Positions 37,967-49,555 of a stretch of DNA of 64,000 bases are shown here, piece by piece. Made by a program: the position numbers and the translations under genes. The notes under the pieces were generated by a model, which saw nothing but the letters and a program-made list of their open reading frames with translations, made no database searches and was not told the DNA's origin. The DNA is from Poronia punctata (taxonomy: Eukaryota; Ascomycota; Sordariomycetes; Xylariales; Xylariaceae). The stretch is taken from assembly GCA_022579005.1 (NCBI GenBank), contig MU401651.1:1-64000 (forward strand), written 5' to 3'. Every line of letters begins with the position of its first letter. Position 1 is the first letter of the stretch.

Positions 37967-40900
37967 TTAGAGCTAAAGTTTAATTAGATGTGTTGCCGTC
38001 GGATGAACAGAGCTTGGTAAACGGCCGAATGGCTTCTAAAATCATGATATATAATCATATCCGACTCGTTTATAACATTGGAGACCGAGCCACCGCCTGC
38101 CCCAAGTCAGACACAGAACAGTCAAAGTTAAATAAGATGGCTGATTAAGTTCCCGGTCTACGGCCAAGTCTTAGACTTCCTTGATTTCATTACCTGTGTT
38201 AAGGGCATAGTTACATGTATACCATAGTTGTGGACGTGACAGGTTAAGACTACACCATTTACATATCACACTGCCAAAGATAGCCCGTAGTTGAGTCTAG
38301 CGATCTGACTGTTTATGAAATCTGTAGATAAGACCATACAGTGGACTAGTACTCAGCATCATTAATGCCTCCCCCTAATCCATGATACCAGGCAAGATCG
38401 AGCACACAGATCGCTCGCGCCTGTATTATATCGTAATATCGCGACAGTATTATGAAGTGATGGGAATATGGCATCGAGGTTAATAACAAGGCCATTTCCT
38501 GAGTCCCAGGCTTGCGAAGGCATCTATTGTAGAAGAGATATTAGATAGTAAGCTCAAAGCTGTCTAGACGCATATCACAGCCAAATTAGGCCGCTGCTCG
38601 TAGCAAGCCTGATAAAGTTTGTGTTGCCTAAAGATGAAAAGATGACCGTTGGTACAAGAGGACAACAATGTTTCTCAAGTTCATCTAGAGCCGAGGGACA
38701 CTCGAAATCAAAAGCCTGCCAATCTAGAACAACGGTGCCATGCGGAGTACAGCATCATAGCAGTTTTAATACCGCTACAAGGTGTAGTTATATCCAGCAT
38801 GTTTAGTACAGACGACTAGCTCGGCGTCAAAGTTTGGCTTGTATACGGGCAAGAAAATACCAACAGTTAGACTATTGTCCACTCTACTATATAATACCAA
38901 TCTGCAACTTCATCTGACACATACGACCATAGGATCTGGAGAACGCGGGGTCCCGTCCGCTCCCCCATAGCTAAGCCGGATACCGCCAGATCAGTAGTTG
39001 GGTCGGTGACGACCAGCGAATCCCTGGTGTTGTATGTTTTCTTTTTGCCCTTTTTTTTGATTTGATTCTTCCCTTGCATTAAGAATCGTACTGCCCTTGA
39101 AAATTTTCGCAACTATGTGACTACGTAGTTAACGATGGACATTTCTTTTCTTGCTTGATCTACTCATGGACGTGGAGAAGCTAAAAATTTGGGTTTCTTA
39201 CCTGCGGATTTCAATCACGTATACGGTATAGACATATTCCGCACGTCTGAGCGATCACATGATCTGGGATATCCATCCGAAAAGCTGGGACTCACAGCCG
39301 CGTAAGCCTTCCAACTGCTGTGTTACCCAAGCTAGCTTACTTGTATGCAGACATGACACTGCCAGGGACTCGAGGTTCACAGCAGTTGCAAGGGCTATCT
39401 ACTGGCCGCGCAAAAAGGTCGGGCCCCGCTGGTGATAGCATTACGATGATGCATGGTTTGAAGCACTCGCCTTCTAACTGAGCATATTATCATTAATTTT
39501 CAAGAAGACTGTGAGAGAAGATGCATCTGGGCAGCCGTTGCTACGCTATTTCTCTGGTTCGAGTCGTTAAAGGTCAACTAGTTAGCTGGTCTCATGGGTT
39601 TCGGCTTTGTCACACAACAGGGGGAGCAACCTGTTTATTGTACTCGCTAGCCGAGTGACGAACACGTGTGACCATTGAAGCCAGGCCCTGTAGTGGTTGG
39701 TGTCTGCACATCTTTGCTGACATGGCCTTCATCATTGTTTCGGCGAAGCGTAGTAAGTATTGCTCACTTCCAAAACGACTGTCCGAGAATTCATCAACTA
39801 TGACGGGAATATATTGGCATAACTTGAGTACAGAGTGCGAGTGATCTCTCTCTCGAGGCAGGGATGGCACGAGTCATTTCTTGTCATCTCGGGTTGTCAA
39901 TTAGTCGCGTCATCCAACAGGTAATTGAATGTTCCGGCTTTCTGGCATAGTAGCGACCATCCTACCAGGTCGCGACTATCAACTGGCCAGTATCTACTTC
40001 GGAAATTGTTGCTTAGGTCCAAGTAGTCTACCTAAAGTACGCGTGTTTGGACAAGATCCGACTTTTGACGATGAACACGGTGTTCGCTGGTTTGCAGGTT
40101 CGTGCACTTGACATTTCAAGCAAGTGGAAACAAAATTGGACTAGAACGCAAGAAGATCGCTATAACCTGAACTCACGTCATTGAGGTCCAATTCCATCTA
40201 TGATCTGCCACCTTTTTGCTAACCCATGTTGGCCACTCTTCCTGTTTACAGCATATCAACAAGTTATTTAACTACACATAGTTGCGCATAGAGTGCCTCA
40301 TCTGCAATCTTAATCATAACGCGACTCTGTACGAGTACGAGTATACTGAGTTGGTACATGAGGCACCTTACCTAGTCCTGCTACACCGAGTGGATGGATT
40401 ACTAACGGCCAATTTTCTTTTTTCTGGGCATCCTGTTCCTCCCGGGTTCCCCGAGTAGGACGTTAGCCTGTTTTTTGTTAGGCCGACGGGAGGACCCTTC
40501 GCAGGATCACGGCAAAGGGCAAACCGGTAGAGATCCTGGACGCGTTGTTGTTTGCAGTGTTGAACGTACTGCACCATACTTGGAATACCACAACCTGGTT
40601 ACCCCCCCCCAGGTTGGAGTAGGTTGCGATCACTCATTTCGGCCTTCCCTTACGACTACAAATACCTCTCAGAAGCGTTTAATCGCGTCACTCTATCATG
40701 GACGCGGCTGTTAATATGTTCGCGTTCACATATCGCTTAGTAACTGGGGGCCCTAGGCGTTGAGCCGCGGAGGAGCCCCGGCCGATCCTGTGGGGTATAT
40801 TCAAATTTGCACTGCGCGGAATAGCGCCAACGGATGCAAGTGCCCCGGTCCCCTACGAGTAGGGCCTACAGGCTAGAGACACTACGGTCCCTGCCTGCGC

Positions 40901-41186
40901 GCTGCCTTCCTTCTTGGCGCATCTGGCAACGGCAGGGGTGCCGTGCATATGCTGTAACGATGTTGAAGGCTTAACTCGAATTGATCGTGCTGCGCGGCTT
41001 GCTCGAAAGCCTCCGAGTCGTGGCGTTGACTTCGCAAGTGTGTTTGAATATAGCGATTCTAAGCTGCAGACCGGACATTTCATCATGAAATAGCGAGGAT
41101 ATTAGGAAGTTACCATTAACAAGTCTAGTCGACGAGGGCAGCTACTGTGTCGATTGAATAAACCTATGTGACCTTCACCTGCGAAC
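37967..41186. other. Intergenic: left part of gene island 2, no gene recognised
   Basis: About 3.2 kb of ordinary composition. Short frames (38621-38806, 38867-39112, 39610-39870, 40368-40577, 40853-41086) have no recognisable domain, no consistent codon bias and no pairing into a spliced gene that I could find. It may contain decayed genes or regulatory DNA downstream of the methyltransferase. Confidence 0.55.
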
Positions 41187-42728
41187 CTATTCAAGCGACA
41201 AGACAATAATACCTTGACCATCACCAGGAGGTTGATACAACCCTTCGACATGAAACCCGGCAGTGTCCATAAGAGATCGCCATTGGGTCTCCGTCCGCTC
41301 GATGCCACCCATTATCGTCATCATGGACATGTCCCATCGAGCAGACAGCTCAGGACAGCCTACGTCCGGGAGAATGAAGTCGTTGATGACCAGTTGAGAA
41401 TACCCCTTTTTCATGGCCTGGGCAACATTTTTTAGAATGACAAGACATTGTTCGTCGTTGTAATCATGCATGATGAACTTCATAAAGTAGAGTCGAGAAC
41501 CTACACAGGGTGATGTCAGTGTTTGATAGGAATCATACCTGCTGATGCAGAATAACAGAGATGTCGATCGGAATGACCGGCCTGGATAACGAACCTTGAA
41601 TCGGAACATCCTCAAAAAAGTTGATTGCATGCTTCTCGATGCGTGGTGATAGCGTGGCACTGTCCAAGACGGGCTGAAGGTCTTGAAGAACTAGCCGTCC
41701 CGAGACATCGGGAAATTGCTCCAGAAACTCGGTGATGTCATGTCCCCGGCCACCGGCAACATCGACGAGGAGCGGGCCCTCTTCCCTTAGCCCCGTAAGA
41801 AGCTTCTCGCGGACGGGGAACCACTTGACCCAGGACGGACGACTACCTCGGTCGCATTCGAAGAATCCCGTCGCGTCTTCCCAGTATTGCTTATTCTCGG
41901 GTTTCATAAACCATGGGAAAACCGTGATCCCCTTGGCGTCAAATGCCCTTTGAAAGACGACGTTACTGGGATCTTGTGGATTATGGTGTCCCTCTTCGGC
42001 GAAGTACTTGGGGGCATGGTTAAAACAAGGAGCGACCATTCCCTGCCTAGAAGAGTGAAATTGGCCTGTTAGTAATTGCTAACAGAGACGTGACTTTTGC
42101 CAGGTGAGGAATGCGTCGGCGGAGTCGTGGAGCCACATAATTGCTGGCGTTGGTACTCACATGAATTTTATCATGCTGGCTGTGGTTCTCATGCACAATT
42201 TCTCGGTCCAAGGAGTAGGACCGTACATCCCTGCCCCATGTTCCGCTACGATGGAAGTCGCAGTAAGGACGCGGAGGAGGCGTCCTATCGTGCACTGTTA
42301 CTTTGCTTGTTCGGAGAATTCTACCTGTTTCTCGGCAGAACTTACTGATAAGAGCCTCATCGGCACCTGTTTTGGTGGATAGCTCTTTTGCCGATGTCAC
42401 CTCTTTCTCTGCCAAGATGGCAAAGATGTTCAGGTCAACGCATATACGCACGGCCATAAGCTCTGCGCCCTACATGATACCCTTGTTCAGTAACCGCGAT
42501 GACCAGGGGGTTGGTGAGGTAGAGACCAGGGTAGCTTTAACGTACAGCAAACGCCATCTTGATCAACCCATCTTCGGGTTTCTCCAGCTGCATCGCCAGA
42601 CTCTTGGCCTTCTGCAACAGGCTCACCCTCTCTGTCTCGCTGATATGCTCCCCATCACCAGCTCGCAGGGAGTTGACAATTTCAGATGCAGCTCTGACAG
42701 TGTCAGCTCGCGTAGGTTGGGCAGCCAT
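41187..42728 (-). CDS. SAM-dependent O-methyltransferase of secondary-metabolism type, 5 exons
   Basis: Exons 42728-42546, 42469-42346, 42284-42161, 42046-41595 and 41500-41187 total 1197 bases and encode 398 residues. The introns (76, 61, 114 and 94 bases) start GTACGT, GTAAGT, GTGAGT and GTTCGT. The last donor is atypical but is the only one that keeps the frame (PIQ-GSRLYF). The order is that of plant/fungal class I O-methyltransferases: an N-terminal winged-helix dimerisation part, the SAM-binding motif VDVAGGRGHD at residues 238-247, DLQ near 266, the catalytic-base motif MHDYNDEQC with His306, and NDFILPD. These enzymes methylate phenolic hydroxyls of polyketides and related compounds, such as aflatoxin-pathway and anthraquinone precursors. 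The substrate here is unknown. It is divergent from the rhodopsin-domain gene and 3 kb from the P450. Confidence 0.92.
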
Positions 42729-43091
42729 TATTGAGACTATATAAATATTGATTAATCACTGACGGATAGAAAAGAATTAGTTACCAGACAAAACAGAACT
42801 TTGTCGCTTTACTAGATCCTTCTCGAAACACGGGAGAAACCCGGAAAATCCAAGGGGAGGCACACATTTTATTAATTTCAACTAGCGTCCATATTCCTAC
42901 CCCAGTCTGCCCAGTGAGTCGGTGAAAGTCGTGGGGAAGGCTATTTTACTGTTGTCGAATCTGGGGGGGGGGGGGGGGGGGGGGGGGGTGTTGGGCGGGG
43001 GGGGGGGGGGGGTGCTAGGGGGGTGGCGGTGGGTGGAAACATACCCCAGACTTGTGGAAGAACAGNNNNNNNNNNCCGCCCCCCCCCCCCG

Positions 43092-43156
<65 letters not shown>

Positions 43157-44008
43157 ACGGGGTTTGGATCCGGGTGGGAGTTTCTAGCGGGGAGAAGGTC
43201 GGTGATATGAAGCCAACCACTGGTTACTGGAAGTCCCGCGTGGACCCCCTGATGGGTCCATGATCCCGGGTGTCCAACCATCACGATGATGTACTAACCT
43301 AGAAGTGACAATTCTGTCAAAGACGCGTTGTCTAAGTATTCGCAGTCTTGGACTAAACCATGTTGCCTAGCTGTTGGTTGGGTTGGATTATTAAGATTGA
43401 GCTTCATTGGCTATTGAGCTCTGGGGTCATGGGTCGAAAATTGGGGGCAAGGGATGAGCGTACGAGGTAAGTAATCGCGATAGGGTATCTTCCTCTTTAC
43501 CTATCCGCTAACTCTTTTGTAGCTAGAGTCTTCCGCGGCACCGGAAGAGCCGTTGTGACAGGCTTTGCTAATCGTTTTAGGCCTGGCACCGGAGTACTTT
43601 GGCAACGATCGGCAGCGTTTCGTTTTCCCAGTCAGCCAGTTCTTCGATTCAACATTGGCACCGAACCCATGGGACTGCCATCGGTATGGCGTATTTCCAG
43701 CATCCTGCTACTCCGCAAATAAAGGAGCCTCGCATACGTGAAAGTTCATTGGTAGGAGGCCCCTGGTCAGATTGGTCTGCCTATCGTTTTGTGTACCGTG
43801 TAGACGGTTCCTGTTCTCCTGATCTTGGGTCAAGAGGGGGCATTTGTTTTCCAGATATAGAGGTATTAATACCTAAGTTGCCCGAGATTCTTCCTCCACA
43901 GTCGGCTTCACTATCTTGGGCTTCAAAGCAAAGAATCGTAGTGATGATTGCTGTCGTCATTTGTTGCCTCGAATTCACCACCATCTAGAGGACAATAGAC
44001 CTGTCACG
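42729..44008. other. Divergent intergenic region with assembly gap
   Basis: Shared upstream region of the methyltransferase (-) and the rhodopsin-domain gene (+), so both promoters should lie here. It is interrupted by homopolymer G and C tracts and ten N at 43066-43075. A 43599-43988 frame opens with TTG, not ATG, and lies in the leader of the plus-strand gene; it is not called. No TATA box could be assigned with confidence. Confidence 0.6.
42963..43156. repeat. G-tract / N-gap / C-tract low-complexity structure
   Basis: A run of 26 G (42963-42988), more G-rich sequence to about 43022, then ten N (43066-43075), then C-rich sequence with an uninterrupted run of 65 C (43092-43156). G on the left and C on the right make the region a potential giant foldback. 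It may be a true unstable repeat, an inverted assembly join, or a sequencing artefact; the gap suggests the assembler could not resolve it. Confidence 0.8.
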
Positions 44009-45232
44009 ATGTCGTCCGTCGATTACCAAACCGCAATCTACGCCGTCTCCTGGGTCCTGGGTTCCATTGTTATAGTAACGTGCAGCGTGAGGATATGGGG
44101 AAGAGTCTATCTTCTCGAGACCACGGGTTGGGATGACTTGTTGATGTCCCTCGCTGCAGTATGGCAAAACCCCAACTTCTGAAAAAGGCATCAAGTGCCG
44201 CGGGTGCTTATTCGAGAAGCTTACAATATGATCTGGATAATAGGCCTCCGCCATAACGTGTTCCGCACTCGTCACCGTCAGCGTCTACTTTGGTGTCGGA
44301 AAGCACATTGAAGACATTACGGATCCGGTCCACCGGTCGATGGCTGTCAAGTACACTCTGATAGCACCCGTCTTCTCCATCGTTGCATCCAGTTTTGCCA
44401 AGATATCCGTCGTCGTCTTCTTATTTCGACTGCTGGGAATGGTTGCACAGAGACGTCATCATGCTATTGCATGGATTCTCTGCGCTGTACTCGTGGCTTT
44501 GAACATTTTTGCCATTGCGATCATCCTCTTCTTTTGTGTTCCCCCCGAGGCGCAATGGAATCCCAAGGTGAAGGGGAGATGCATCAGCGACCAGTTCCTG
44601 TAAGTGGCCTCGCTCGTCACGTCCGGATTGCGTTGCCAGTTTTCGCTAACTCGACTGGTAGTATTATTGTTGGAAATACTCAATCGGCGTACAACGCACT
44701 GATGGATCTTCTCGTGGCCATCGCCCCGGTATTTGTCATTTCGAAACTCAACATCAATCGGAGGATGAAGATCAGTTTGTGTGGCCTGATGGGTGGCGCT
44801 GCTTTGTATGTTTCTGCCCCCTTCCCTTCCCGGTCCATCCCAAGCTAACGTGGTGAATAGCGGCTCTATAGCGACAATCTTGAAAATCACCAACTTGGCC
44901 CACTCGGACCATAGTGACCTCACATGGGCCTGGGCTCCCGTGACACTGTGGTATACGTACGTTTGATGAGTCCCGGATTCGAGGAAATGAGCTAACATCG
45001 CCCAAGGGCCGAGATGGACTTGATCATTATTTTCGGCACGATCCCTACTCTCTGGCCGCTTATTCGGCGGTTCGTAGGGAAGAACAAGGATAGCCAGTAT
45101 GAGTCCGATCCGTACAGAAATGCCCATCAAAGTCCCGACCATCCTAGCGGCACCGAGGCATACCAGCTTTCAAGTAACAAAAGCGTCGCCGGAGAGTTTA
45201 CGAGGGCACTGCGCGAGGTCGATGATATGTAA
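44009..45232 (+). CDS. Fungal rhodopsin-domain seven-helix membrane protein (PTH11/SAT4-like, no CFEM), 5 exons
   Basis: Exons 44009-44158, 44244-44599, 44662-44805, 44861-44956 and 45007-45232 give 972 bases and 323 residues. The introns are 85, 62, 55 and 50 bases, all GT..AG, and each join keeps the frame. The protein has several hydrophobic helices, consistent with seven in total. It also has GWDD at residues 40-43 before helix 2, a typical landmark of the fungal rhodopsin domain, VKYTLIAPVF and QWNPKVKGRC in the extracellular-loop region, and a short polar cytoplasmic tail ending EVDDM. No CFEM Cys-rich domain precedes the helices. Members are often called integral membrane or GPCR-like proteins. 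Some sit beside metabolite clusters, but their ligands are unknown. It is divergent from the methyltransferase and convergent with the P450. Confidence 0.9.
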
Positions 45233-45706
45233 TAAGATATGGGCATTATTCGATTAGTACGGCGTTCCGGATTAGTATACCGATACATTGGCTTTACGAT
45301 GACCGGGCTAGCATTGACAATTGTTGGAAAGGAAAAGGCTTTGTCGGGATATTACGTTCTTTGTGTTTTTTCTAGGCAAACCACGGCATTTACCGGGCAT
45401 GATATAAGGCACGTAGAAGGTAGATGCCCATATAGGATAGGCTACTTTCCAGTCAGGGTCGTCCTCTAACAAGGGCGTTATATATTTAGCAGAAACATGT
45501 GATACACAAACTGTGTCCTAGTGCTTCATCAGTCCCGACTTGGAATGGGAATATAACCGAGACAATAATTCTAGGACATATCACCGTCCGGCGTCCACGT
45601 CTATACGGGTTAGGTACATGCTGAGACAAGTAGAGCCAGTCAGAGGTCAGATACACTGTGGCATGTTCTTCTGGTCCTCGATATGCACATAATGAATGTT
45701 CTACCC
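45233..45706. other. Convergent 3' intergenic region
   Basis: Lies between the stop of the rhodopsin-domain gene and the stop of the P450 gene. It presumably contains both 3' UTRs. No gene is seen. Confidence 0.6.
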
Positions 45707-47551
45707 TCACTCGTGCCCTAATTCTTGCCATACATTGCCACGGGGTCGAAGGGTCAAGTAAGGCCCGTCGTGGCTGGAGTTGAAGACCTCATAAATCTGA
45801 AACTCGCCGGGTCTCTCTCTCCCTTGTCCCAAAGAAGGCTTCCCAGCACCGACTTCACCCAACTCTCCGGGAGACCTCTCAAAGTCAAAATACCAAAACG
45901 TCTTGGCCAGAATCAGAAAGACTTCCTGATATGCCATTGTCTTCCCCGGACAGGCTCGAGAACCAACAGAAAACGGAGCAAACGCCTCACGGGCTGTCCT
46001 CGCCTTCGGATGACTGTCTGGATTGAGCCAACGGTCGGGCTTGTACGTGAACGAATCGGGGAAATAATCCTCGTTATGGTGAAGCGAGTAAAGGCTCAGA
46101 CCAAACATGACCCCTGGTGGGATTACGTGGCCATCAATCACTAGAGGATCGTTGTCGTCGTCGCTAGTGTCTTTCTCTCTCCATAGGATACCAGATGCCG
46201 GTGGAGACATACGCAAGGCTTCATCCACACATGCGCGGAGGTACTGACAGCTATTCAAAGCGGTGCTATGTATCTCTGTGCCGCTGCTGAAGGAGGTACG
46301 AATCTCAGCAGCGAGCTTTTGATAAGCGTCGGGATTCCGAGACAGATAGAAGAATGTTGCACACATGGCTGTTTTTGATGTCTCGCCGGCTAAAACGATG
46401 ATTAGCAACGAATAGTACCCAAGGGCGACACGGCATGACTTACCTGCAGTCAAAAAGAAATTGGCCTCGGCCCATAACTCGCTCTGCCGCAAACCACCAA
46501 CACCAGAATCCAAGGAGTCTGCAACAATGGAGTAGAGATCGTGTCTGGCGTGTTTTCCCTCGGCCATGCGAGTACTTACTATTCTCTCCATGGTACCTAG
46601 ATACTGCTCGCGCATGTCGTGAGATACAAAGACAGACATCCAGCGCATCCAACCTCGTAAGGAAAAGAAGTGGTAGTATATATTGCTGATCGGGGTCATG
46701 ATGTCGAGCACGGTCAACATGAACTGATTTTCGTCGCTTCTCTGAAGGTTCAAGTCGAACCCAAAACCGAGAAGGCCGGCCACATCCATTGTGAAACGCC
46801 TAGTAAGTTGCGACATGTTCGCAGGGCGACTGGCCTGAGCAAACTGCAAAAGACGCAAGAGAAATAGGTTCACGCGCTCAGTCAGCACTGGCTCGAACTT
46901 GTGCATTGATCGATCAGTAAGAATCTGGGTTACTAGTTGCCTTCTGGTACGATGGAAGTGTCTGTCGGTAGCCGTGAAGAGAGTGGGCACGGCCATCTCA
47001 GGTCCTATCGCTTTGTAAACCTCGGGCTTTGTAATTCGAGGATTATTGTATATGTCTTTCGTCCAAAGTCAATATGACACTCGCTTATGAGCGCGCTTCG
47101 GAGTCTGGGAGTATCTGGTACAGTAGTAATAGTACCGCTTACCTACCTCGTAAAGCCGATAGGGAGCCAAATACAAGCTTGTTAGGCCCTTGCCTTATCA
47201 CGGGGCCTGCCTGATACTTAGCAACTTGTACTGACGGCTCCGTGTGTCCGGCCGTAGACTAGGCACTTACCATATTTCAGATGATTTTGCCGCGTCACCA
47301 AGTGGCTACATTTTTTCTGCGTATAGTAACCGCCATACGCATCTGACAGCTTAGCCCAGAACGGCCCCGGGTACTTGCTGAGGGGATGAAGAAAGATTTG
47401 GTAGGTGACATATACCAAGATCTCAAGCCAAATCAGCTATATTGGACCTCTGCAGATTGTGAAGCAGGGTCCTCACGTATGTCACAGCAAGGGCTGGTGT
47501 ATACCATAATCCTGAAATCAGAAGTGTGCTGAAGCTACCGATGACTGCCAT
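45707..47551 (-). CDS. Cytochrome P450 monooxygenase, membrane-anchored, 5 exons
   Basis: Exons 47551-47477, 47436-47271, 47206-47147, 47055-46444 and 46389-45707 total 1596 bases and encode 531 residues. Later introns are 64, 91 and 54 bases with clean sites. The first intron (40 bases, GTGAGG..TAG) is very short, so the start is the weakest part of the model; an alternative upstream ATG lies at 47695. The hydrophobic N-terminal anchor is followed by the Pro-rich hinge HPLSKYPGPF. I-helix AGETS is at 305-309, ExxR (E361-R364) is in DEALR, PDRW is at 422-425, and the haem loop FSVGSRACPG has Cys451. All catalytic landmarks are intact. It should be ER-bound and depend on NADPH-P450 reductase. 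The substrate is unknown; the nearby O-methyltransferase suggests a tailoring role. Confidence 0.9.
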
Positions 47552-49555
47552 TGCACGAGATTGAGATGGGGGTTGTGATGTCGACCCCAACGCAGGCCTA
47601 TAGGAAGTATAAGTGTTGATGAGATTAAAGGTATGTTGAGTGAAAGGGGCGGAAATCTGTTCAATCGATCTGTCAAGTTGAAGTAGAACGAGCACAACGA
47701 AGATTGAGAGACGATTTCCGATGCATCGGTACCTCCTTGCATGTCCGTACTACCTTACCGGAACTGTACGGGCACTACGGGGTCCAGGTATCGTTCTGGC
47801 ACGGCTTCCCATTTCTGGTACGGTTAAAACAAAGTAGCTAATCAGAGGAGAACCCTCCCTCTACGAGTAGGGGTACAGTGCTAGAAAAGCCACCATACTA
47901 GCCGGACCTTGCCGGACCAACATACTAACCGTTTTCTTAATACACGTTCTCCTAGTATGGTACTCGTAACATTTTCCTGTTCAAGCCCTTTTGAGTTTGA
48001 ATTCCATTTTTTTATATAAAAGAAAAGGGTAGAAAGGTATTAATCATCGCTGCCGTCCAATAAACCCCCTTGTGTTTCCTTCCTGGCCGACGAGGAGGCT
48101 TGAAGGCACTTGCAACCTTGGAGGGCCGTCAAGAGTGAAACAATGCATTACCAATCAGCAGGCGTGCCAGTCGTGCCAGGTTTCTGTTTCGCGTATCCGG
48201 AATCTTGGTTAGAGTGATTGTTAACAGATGCAACATGGCTGTCACAGGACGGTAGCAACGCATATGTAGGCCTCGTAAGAGAAATGTGAGTAAGTAGGTA
48301 GGTAGTGTCAGAACCTTGGTAGTTTAGTTAAGTAGGTTAGCATCCTCTACGAATGTGCAACCCACTGACAGACAAGGCAATCTGTTTGCTTTGAGCACCG
48401 GCTGTGCCAGTCAAATTTGATGCAAGCTCTTGCAGAGATGGGGTAACAAGAAGATGGTAGGCTAAGCTTACATGTTATCTACCTCTTAAGGTTACCTCTG
48501 ACCAGTAAATGCGACATCGCCTACTGTAGTCCATCCCTTGCCTACCTAGGGTGCCATTGACCTTATAATAAATAGCACATTCATCGACCGTCCGACGTCG
48601 TATCATCGGTGATCCTTTCAAAACACACAACCCTCTCGAACCACGGGCCTTACCAGGCTCCTACATACGACGACCTGCAGGACATTACATGCATAGCTGA
48701 ACTTTAGATAACAGGCAATGTCGTGTGGTTGCGACAAATGAATAGACGCACGCACAGGTCTATAATATAAGCGGTCCTGGGTGCCTGGCTACCTAGTTGA
48801 CTCCGACTGTGCCACTAGAAGACATAGATACATACATCCAGGTATGCAGACATCCAAAAGGGGGATCGAATCGCGATCTGCGAGTACGCATTTCACAAGG
48901 TAGCGAGGGAGAGATGTTGTTAACCGCTGTATTGGGGAGTAGGACAATAAAGTACCTAGGCCTGGCGGTACGCCCGGATTCGCAGCATGGCGGACAAGGC
49001 TTCAACGCGGCGGCGCAGCCAGGTCTAGGTAACCTCCCCTAACGAAAAAACAAAAACAAAAAAGCACGACCCAAACGATACTCCCTTCCTTTTTTGCCCC
49101 CCCCCCCCCCCCCCCCTCCCCTATAGGCTAGATTCCGACCTGTACCCCGGCCCTGGACATGCAGGCTAGTAGGCTACCATAGGTGCTAGCGGACAGACCT
49201 AGGTACCAGCGAATACAAGCGGAAAACCAACCTATCGGCAACCACCTAAGGGAAGGATGGGTGGTAAATTAAAAAGCATCATCCAACCACAACCACAATC
49301 ACGCCCTTCGTAGGAGGTAGGAAATACATGTCTGGACTGTCTAACTCTAAAGGGCCAGTTTGGCAAATACGTGTACAACGTACAACGCACCACGTATGAA
49401 AATTGAAATCTTGCCAAGCCAGTACTTCGGTACATTAAGTAGAGAGTTCCTAACAGGGCACCTATACTTGGCTATCCGGGCACCCATCCGGCCGCCAGCG
49501 GCTGGCAGCTAGGAAGTGGATCCTGTGTATTCCTTACTTAATTTGCTAGCACTGT
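47552..49555. other. Intergenic: upstream region of the P450 and right edge of gene island 2
   Basis: Two kilobases of ordinary composition with no supported gene. The first few hundred bases should contain the P450 promoter. GTAG/GGTA repeats occur near 48290-48306 and a run of 20 C at 49097-49116. At about 49,555 the composition falls abruptly to AT-rich. Confidence 0.6.
49097..49116. repeat. Homopolymer (C)20
   Basis: Uninterrupted run of 20 C in intergenic DNA close to the right edge of gene island 2. Confidence 0.9.

Noticed and set aside
41533..41594. Extension of methyltransferase exon 4 to the GTATGA donor after HQQ
   Set aside because: That donor would lead to a stop soon after the acceptor at 41,500. 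The earlier GTTCGT donor keeps the frame and the expected IQ-GSRLYF join.
42897..43263. Poly-Gly/poly-Pro open frames across the gap
   Set aside because: They are produced by homopolymer G and C tracts and run through the N gap.
43599..43988. A 129-codon frame just upstream of the rhodopsin-domain gene
   Set aside because: It opens with TTG, has no motif, and lies in the leader of the real gene.
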